A stretch of 64,000 nt of DNA from Streptomyces minutiscleroticus (GTDB lineage Bacteria > Actinomycetota > Actinomycetes > Streptomycetales > Streptomycetaceae): positions 124,001-188,000 of the forward strand of contig NZ_BMVU01000006.1 of NCBI RefSeq assembly GCF_014650875.1. The letters run 5' to 3'. Within the stretch, counting starts at the first letter, position 1. Each line of letters begins with the position of its first letter. Positions 59,262 to 64,000 of this stretch are shown piece after piece. Position numbers and translations under genes: made by a program. The notes beneath the pieces are model-generated. The model saw nothing but the letters and a program-made list of their open reading frames with translations. It was not told the DNA's origin and ran no database searches.

Positions 59262-61031
59262 ATGACACCGGCAGCACACGGACGCCGGGGCCGCGCGCGG
59301 AAAGGGCCCGCCCCGGCGGGGCCGCGCCGCGCCGTCCGCGCCCGGTTCGCCTCGTTCCCCCTCGCGGCGGCGCTGCGCGGGGCCGTCGCGCTCGCCGCGC
59401 CGCTCCTCGTCGGCGTGCTCACCGGATGGGTGACCCTCTCCGTGATCGCGGGGATCGGCGCCCTGTGGGGCGTGGGCCAGGACGGTTCCGACCCCTACCG
59501 GTCGCGCGTCCGGCGGTTCCTCGCACTGGGCGCGGCGGCCGCGGCCGGCCTGGCCGCCGGCGAGGTCGCCCTGCGCAGCGGGCACCCGGCGGCCGTGACG
59601 GTCTGCCTGGTCGTGGCCGCGCTGCTCGGCGGCGCGGTCAGCCTGCGCGGACGGGTGGCGTCGGTGGCCGGCATGCACCTCCTGCTCGGCGTCACGATCG
59701 GCAGCGGCATCCCGGTGCCGGGGCCCTGGTGGCACGCGCCCCTCGCCCTCTTCACCGGTGTCCTCCTCATCCTGGTCCTGTCCGCCGCCCCGTGGCTGTG
59801 GCGCCGGAACCACGACGAGCGGGCCGCCCTGCTCGCCGTGTACCGCGCCGCGTCCGCGGCGCTGGCCGCGGCCGGCACGCCCGGTGCCACCGACGCCCGG
59901 CGGCGGCTCACGGACACCCTCGACAACGCCCACCAGGTGATGGCCCGCCATCTCGCGCCCGGCCGGCGGCCGGAGCCGGACCCGCGGGTCGGCGACCTGC
60001 TCACGGCGTTCCGCCTCGCCGTCCGGCTGGCCGAGGCCGTCACCACGCTGCTGTGGGAGGCGCGTCCGCTCCCGGCGGCCGTGACGCGCGTCCCCTCGGT
60101 GATGGCCGCGCGCCTGCTGCCGGGGCGCGGCGGGACCGCGCCCGCGCTGCCGGACGTCGAGCCGGACACACCAGGGCTGCGCGCCCTCGCCCACGTGTGC
60201 GCGGCCGCCGACGCCGAGTGGACCGACGACGCGGCCCTGCACGTCCCGGCTCCCCCGCGCGCGGGCCGCTCCGCACACCTGCGCTACGCCGTCCTGCTGG
60301 CCGTGTGCGTACTCGCCGCGCAGCTGTGCGCCGAGGTCATGCACGGTCCGCGCAGCTACTGGCTGCCCATGACCGTGGCCTTCGTCTACAAGCCGGACTT
60401 CGGCCCGGTCTTCCGCCGCGCGCTGCACCGCTGCGTCGGCACGGTGGTCGGCGTGGCCGCCATCGGCGCGGTGGCGCTGCTGACGCAGGACACGTACGCC
60501 CTCATCGGCGTCGTGGCGCTCTTCGGCGCCCTGATGGCCGTCGGCGTGCGCCACCACTACGCGCTGGCCACGACCGGCCTGACCGCCGTCGTCTTCGTCC
60601 TGGTCGACCTGCTCGGCGACGACCGGGCCCTGTACGTGCCGCGCATCCTGGACACCGCGCTCGCCGCCGCCATCGTCCTCGTCGTCCACTTCGCCGTCTG
60701 GCCCGACTCCCTCACCCACCGCGCGAGCGCCCGGACCGAGGCCGCGCTGGACGCCGCCCTGCGCTACCGCGACCTCTCCCCCGTCGTCACCCCCGCCCAG
60801 CGCCAGGCCCTGCGCCGCACCGCCTACCGGCAGCTGGCCGAAGCGCGCAGGACGGCCGCCCACGCCCGCCGCGAACCGGGCCCGCCGGGCCGCAGGCTGC
60901 CGGACTGGGAGGAGACCATCACCGCGGCGGAGCAGCTGTGCGACGCCGTGACCGCCCGCTCCCTCGGCGCCACCGCGTCGGCCGCGCACACGGCGTCCGC
61001 GGGCTCCTCGGCCCGCGCGAAGCGAGAATGA
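59262..61031 (+). CDS. FUSC-family (fusaric acid resistance/aromatic acid exporter-like) membrane protein
   Basis: A 589-residue protein with the duplicated FUSC layout: an N-terminal bundle of about six helices (FPLAAALRGAVALAAPLLVG ... MHLLLGVTIGSGIPVPGPWW), a cytosolic helical section (about 190-330, NAHQVMARHLAPGRRPEPD), a second bundle (about 345-490, HGPRSYWLPMTVAFVYKPDF then GPVFRRALHRCVGT, the family's conserved RSYWLPMTVA block), and a C-terminal cytosolic tail. Family members export aromatic carboxylates and fusaric acid. The stop is 4 bp before the LysR start, so they are co-transcribed. Confidence 0.88.
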   Translation: MTPAAHGRRGRARKGPAPAGPRRAVRARFASFPLAAALRGAVALAAPLLVGVLTGWVTLSVIAGIGALWGVGQDGSDPYRSRVRRFLALGAAAAAGLAAGEVALRSGHPAAVTVCLVVAALLGGAVSLRGRVASVAGMHLLLGVTIGSGIPVPGPWWHAPLALFTGVLLILVLSAAPWLWRRNHDERAALLAVYRAASAALAAAGTPGATDARRRLTDTLDNAHQVMARHLAPGRRPEPDPRVGDLLTAFRLAVRLAEAVTTLLWEARPLPAAVTRVPSVMAARLLPGRGGTAPALPDVEPDTPGLRALAHVCAAADAEWTDDAALHVPAPPRAGRSAHLRYAVLLAVCVLAAQLCAEVMHGPRSYWLPMTVAFVYKPDFGPVFRRALHRCVGTVVGVAAIGAVALLTQDTYALIGVVALFGALMAVGVRHHYALATTGLTAVVFVLVDLLGDDRALYVPRILDTALAAAIVLVVHFAVWPDSLTHRASARTEAALDAALRYRDLSPVVTPAQRQALRRTAYRQLAEARRTAAHARREPGPPGRRLPDWEETITAAEQLCDAVTARSLGATASAAHTASAGSSARAKRE

Positions 61032-61035
61032 GGAA

Positions 61036-61956
61036 ATGGATCTTCAGGTACTCCGGTCCTTCCAGGCCGTGGCCGAGGGCACGACGGTGACCGATGCCGC
61101 GGCGGAGGCCGGTATCACCCAGCCCGCCCTGTCGCGGGCCCTGAACCGGCTGGACGAGGAGGTCGGCGCGGCACTCTTCCAGCGTGTCGGCCGGGGCCTG
61201 CGGCTCACTCCGGCGGGACAGGTGTTCAAGGAGTACGCCGACTCCATCCTGGACAGCTACGACCGCGGCCTGCGGGCCGTGGCCGAGGTCGTCGACCCCG
61301 ACGCGGGCGTCGTGTCCCTCGCCTTCCTGCACACCCTGGGCACCTGGCTCGTGCCCCGGCTGGTCACCGGCTTCCGCGAGTCCTCCCCCCAGGTCCGGTT
61401 CGAGCTCCACCAGGCGGGTGAGATCGGCCTGGCCCAGCACCTGCTGGACTCCACCGCGGACCTGATCATCACCAGCAAGGACCCCGGCCATCCCCTGATC
61501 ACCTGGCGCCGGATCCTGGTCGAGCCCCTCTGGCTCGCCGTCCCCACCCGCCACCGCATGGCGCAGCGCCGCCGGGTCCGCCTGGCCGAGGTCGCCGAGG
61601 AGCCGTTCATCGTGCTCAAGCCCGGATACGGGCTGCGCAACGTCACCGAGACGCTGTGCCACCAGGCCGGCTTCTCCCCGCTCGTCGGCTTCGAGGGCGA
61701 GGAGGTCGAGACCCTGCGCGGCCTCGTCGCGGCCGGCCTCGGCGTCTCCCTGATCCCCGCCTCCTCCCGCGCCACGGCCCCGGAGACCGGCCCGGACCTC
61801 CCCGTCCGCTACCTGCAGATGACCGACGTGCACGCGGCCCGCGACATCGGCATCGCCTGGCTGGCCTCCCGCAGCCTGCCGCCGGCGCCACGGCGCTTCA
61901 TGGAGCACGCCCTGAAGGCCACGGCCGGCCCCCGCGAACCGGGCGCGCCCCGCTGA
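61036..61956 (+). CDS. LysR-family transcriptional regulator
   Basis: A 306-residue LysR-type regulator: HTH at residues 1-60 (VTDAAAEAGITQPALSRALN then RLDEEVGAALFQRVGRGLRL) and an effector domain from about residue 90 (GVVSLAFLHTLGTWLVPRLV). GKG-like LVAAGLGVSLIPASS is typical of the C-terminal lobe. It is the last gene of the malic enzyme-AEC-FUSC row and lies 4 bp after the FUSC gene, an uncommon position because LysR genes are usually divergent from their targets. It resembles MleR-like regulators; the effector is unknown. Confidence 0.9.
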   Translation: MDLQVLRSFQAVAEGTTVTDAAAEAGITQPALSRALNRLDEEVGAALFQRVGRGLRLTPAGQVFKEYADSILDSYDRGLRAVAEVVDPDAGVVSLAFLHTLGTWLVPRLVTGFRESSPQVRFELHQAGEIGLAQHLLDSTADLIITSKDPGHPLITWRRILVEPLWLAVPTRHRMAQRRRVRLAEVAEEPFIVLKPGYGLRNVTETLCHQAGFSPLVGFEGEEVETLRGLVAAGLGVSLIPASSRATAPETGPDLPVRYLQMTDVHAARDIGIAWLASRSLPPAPRRFMEHALKATAGPREPGAPR

Positions 61957-62046
61957 CGGCCGGCCCGGCCCGCCTCCCGCGGCACCGTGCCGGGCGCGGC
62001 CCGTCCCGTACCCCTGGTGTCCCGGGTCCGTCGCGCCCCGGGAACC

Positions 62047-63651
62047 TCACAGCTTCAGGTCGCGCCGTCGCAGCGCGGTCAGCCCCGCCGCGACCAGCGC
62101 CGCCGCCAGCAGCAGGAGGACGAGGACCGGCCGCCACTCCATGGGCCCGCCCGGCAGCTTCGGGAGGTGGCCGAACGGCGACAGGTCCAGCACCGCCCGC
62201 GGAACGTCCAGTGCGGGACCGACCCAGCCGATCAGCAGCACCGCGCCGGCCACGCCCCAGGCCGCCGTCGCCGCCCGGGGAACCGCGCCGTGCAGCAGCA
62301 CCGCCAGCCCGCCGACGACCCAGACCCCGGCCACCTGCACCAGGCAGGCGCCCAGGATCGGCCCGGCGTCCCTGCCGTACCCGAGGGCGAAGCCCGCCCC
62401 GGCCAGCAGCATGATCAGCGCGGACCCGCCGAAGGCGACCAGCAGGTGCCCGGCCGCCCAGCGCAGCCGGCCCACCGCGTTCGCCAGCACCGGCTCCGCG
62501 CGTCCGGAGGTCTCCTCGCCGTGCAGCCGCAGGACGGAGGCGACGACGTACAGCGCGGCGATCAGTCCGAGCATGCCGACCATCGCCGACACGAACGCGT
62601 CCGCCACCCCGGCCTGTCCGCCCATCCGCTCGATGATCCGGCGGGCGTCGTCGTTGTCGCCGACCAGGTCGGCCGCGCCCTCGGTCAGCCCGCCGTAGAC
62701 CGCCCCGGCGAGGAGGAAGCCGATGCTCCAGCCGAGGACGCCGCCGCGCTGCAGCCGCCAGGCCAGTGCCGCGGCCGAGCCCAGGCGGCCGGCGGCCGGT
62801 CCCGGCCGGGTGGGCAGGAAGCTCATGCCGAGGTCGCGGCGTCCGGCGAGCGCGTACGCCGCCACCGCCTGCGCGGCGACGGCCGCGGCGAACAGCAGGA
62901 GCACCCACCAGCGTTCACCGGCGTACGGGCGCAGGTTCTCCAGCCAGCCGAGCGGGGAGAGCCAGGTCAGGGCCGACGAGCCGTCGTCCGTCACCGCGTC
63001 GCCCGCCGCGCGCAGCACGAAGGCGGCGCCGAGGACGCCTGCGGTCAGCCCGCGGGCGAGCCGGGCGCTCTCCGTCAGCTGGGCGACGATCGCCGCCATG
63101 GTGGCGAAGACCATGCCCACGCCGGCGAGTCCGAGCCCGAAGGCCAGTGCCCCGCCGGTCCCCTGTCCGGACAGCTCCGCGACGACCGTCAGGGCCAGTG
63201 CCGCGTTCGCGGCCGCCGCCGTCAGCAGGGCCGCCGTGAGGGAGGCGCGGCGGCCCACCACGCCCGAGGCCACCAGCTCCTGGCGGCCGCTCTCCTCCTC
63301 GTCCCGGGTGTGCCGGACGACGACGAGCAGGCTCGTCACAGCCGCCAGCGCACCCGCGTACACGCCGACGCGCCAGGCGGTGAGCGCGCCGAGCGAGTCG
63401 CCGAGGACCGGGCCGACCAGCGCGCGCAGCGAGGAGTTGGCGGCCATCTGCGCGACCAGGTCGGCGCGGGCGGCGGGAGTGGCGTACAGGCTCTTCAGGG
63501 TGTTCGGCATGGTCAGGACCATGAGCCCGTTCACCCCGACCCAGACCGGGATCAGCAGGCGGTCGCGGCGCAGGGCGAAGCGCAGCAGGGTGCCCGTGCC
63601 CGCCAGCTGACGGGACGCGCCCGGCCGCACGGCGAACGCGGCGGCGGTCAT
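62047..63651 (-). CDS. ABC-2-type permease of an antibiotic-exporter-like transporter
   Basis: A 534-residue polytopic membrane protein with about twelve helices in two halves. RHTRDEEESGRQELVASGVV in the first half and LRLHGEETSGRAEPVLANAV in the second are the repeated cytosolic motif (EE-x-GR-x-E) of the polyketide/anthracycline-type exporter permeases. Its ATG overlaps the stop of the upstream ATPase gene (ATGA). The substrate is unknown. Confidence 0.88.
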   Translation of the reverse strand: MTAAAFAVRPGASRQLAGTGTLLRFALRRDRLLIPVWVGVNGLMVLTMPNTLKSLYATPAARADLVAQMAANSSLRALVGPVLGDSLGALTAWRVGVYAGALAAVTSLLVVVRHTRDEEESGRQELVASGVVGRRASLTAALLTAAAANAALALTVVAELSGQGTGGALAFGLGLAGVGMVFATMAAIVAQLTESARLARGLTAGVLGAAFVLRAAGDAVTDDGSSALTWLSPLGWLENLRPYAGERWWVLLLFAAAVAAQAVAAYALAGRRDLGMSFLPTRPGPAAGRLGSAAALAWRLQRGGVLGWSIGFLLAGAVYGGLTEGAADLVGDNDDARRIIERMGGQAGVADAFVSAMVGMLGLIAALYVVASVLRLHGEETSGRAEPVLANAVGRLRWAAGHLLVAFGGSALIMLLAGAGFALGYGRDAGPILGACLVQVAGVWVVGGLAVLLHGAVPRAATAAWGVAGAVLLIGWVGPALDVPRAVLDLSPFGHLPKLPGGPMEWRPVLVLLLLAAALVAAGLTALRRRDLKL

Positions 63652-64000
63652 CGCGCGCTCACCCCTTCGGGCGCCTCGTCCTGGTAGTGCCGCAGGAACA
63701 GCTCCTCGAGCGTCGGTGGCGTCGACGTCAGCGACCGTACGCCCGACGCGCCGAGGGAGCGCAGTACGGCGTCCAGCTTGTCGGTGTCGACCTGGAGGCG
63801 GACTCGGCGGCCCTGCCCCGGCCCGGTCCGCCGGACCTCCAGGCCGTGGACGCCGGGCAGGCGCGACAGCCCGTCGGGCGGCCCGGCCAGTTCGGCGGTC
63901 ACACTGGTGCGGGTGAGGTGGCGCAGGTCGGTGAGGGAGCCGCTCTCGACGGTGCGGCCCTTGCGGATGATGCTCACCCGGTCGCAGAGCTCCTCGACCT
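63648..64000 (-). CDS. ABC transporter ATP-binding protein (only the C-terminal part in the window)
   Basis: About 117 C-terminal residues are visible, beginning VEELCDRVSIIRKGRTVESG, the segment that follows the H-loop of ABC ATPases, then a C-terminal regulatory domain (LRHLTRTSVTAELAGPPDGL, LQVDTDKLDAVLRSLG) ending SLTSTPPTLEELFLRHYQDE. That tail is typical of drug-exporter ATPases paired with ABC-2 permeases. The Walker motifs lie beyond the window end at 64000. Confidence 0.85.
   Translation of the reverse strand, partial: VEELCDRVSIIRKGRTVESGSLTDLRHLTRTSVTAELAGPPDGLSRLPGVHGLEVRRTGPGQGRRVRLQVDTDKLDAVLRSLGASGVRSLTSTPPTLEELFLRHYQDEAPEGVSAR

Noticed and set aside
1..64000. CRISPR array, prophage or integrative element
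   Set aside because: No spaced identical repeats of CRISPR form, no integrase, transposase or tRNA attachment site was found; the tandem repeats seen have no spacers.

Overview
The window is about 73 percent GC, its genes use G or C at nearly every third codon position, and its gene content (TioE-like MerR regulator, cydAB under a Rex operator, an ECF41-type sigma factor, GlxA regulators, DUF4383, cysteine leader peptide) is that of a Streptomyces or close relative. It looks like chromosome-arm accessory DNA: many small independent operons, several decayed genes, and short tandem repeats between genes. No rRNA, tRNA, CRISPR array, transposase, phage or replication origin was recognised.

Layout. 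1-5.8 kb: a TioE-like MerR regulator divergent from an erythromycin-esterase-family protein, a Tat-exported multicopper oxidase, a PlsC acyltransferase, a DUF4383 membrane protein and a small secreted I36-like protein. 5.8-11.5 kb: a DUF1684 protein leading a five-gene peptide/nickel-type ABC transporter operon. 11.7-15.4 kb: a subtilase remnant, a Gly/Ser-repeat small protein, and a secreted F5/8-type beta-helix protein. 15.4-22.5 kb: two divergent operons, HPPD - geranylgeranyl reductase - sulfite-oxidase-family enzyme on the minus strand and methyltransferase - UbiA prenyltransferase - tocopherol-cyclase-family protein on the plus strand. 22.8-26.8 kb: SDR, PhzF-like, zinc alcohol dehydrogenase, SUKH-like protein. 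27-31.8 kb: a sulfonate/sulfone assimilation operon (ssuE-sfnB-ssuD) behind a cysteine leader peptide, divergent from a LysR gene. 32-37.3 kb: an RTX-like secreted protein and an HSP90/TPR/DUF4034-like operon. 37.6-45.9 kb: M20 dipeptidase, formaldehyde-dehydrogenase-like ADH, GlxA regulator, saccharopine-dehydrogenase-like protein, conserved hypotheticals and a decayed LysR/questin-oxidase locus. 46.2-51.5 kb: CmtR-like Cd/Pb sensor with a Cys-tailed cation transporter, an ECF41-type sigma factor with an FAD oxidoreductase, a B12-riboswitch-controlled [2Fe-2S] protein and a GH43 remnant. 51.6-55.7 kb: cydA and a cydB that is fused in frame to a type-II NADH dehydrogenase, behind a Rex operator. 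56-62 kb: NAD-malic enzyme, AEC permease, FUSC exporter, LysR. 62-64 kb: an antibiotic-type ABC exporter cut by the window end.

The most striking unit is 15.4-22.5 kb. HPPD makes homogentisate, a UbiA enzyme could prenylate it, a PF00891-type methyltransferase that has lost the O-methylation histidine could C-methylate the ring, a tocopherol-cyclase-family protein could close the chromanol, and a geranylgeranyl-reductase-family enzyme could saturate the chain. Together these are the functions of plant and cyanobacterial vitamin E synthesis, here in an actinomycete and with a molybdenum enzyme translationally coupled to the reductase. The pathway is inferred from gene content; the product is not known from sequence alone.

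A second unusual feature is the cytochrome bd subunit II-NDH-2 fusion, which would put the NADH-oxidising quinone reductase and the quinol oxidase on one polypeptide under NADH/NAD-sensing Rex control.
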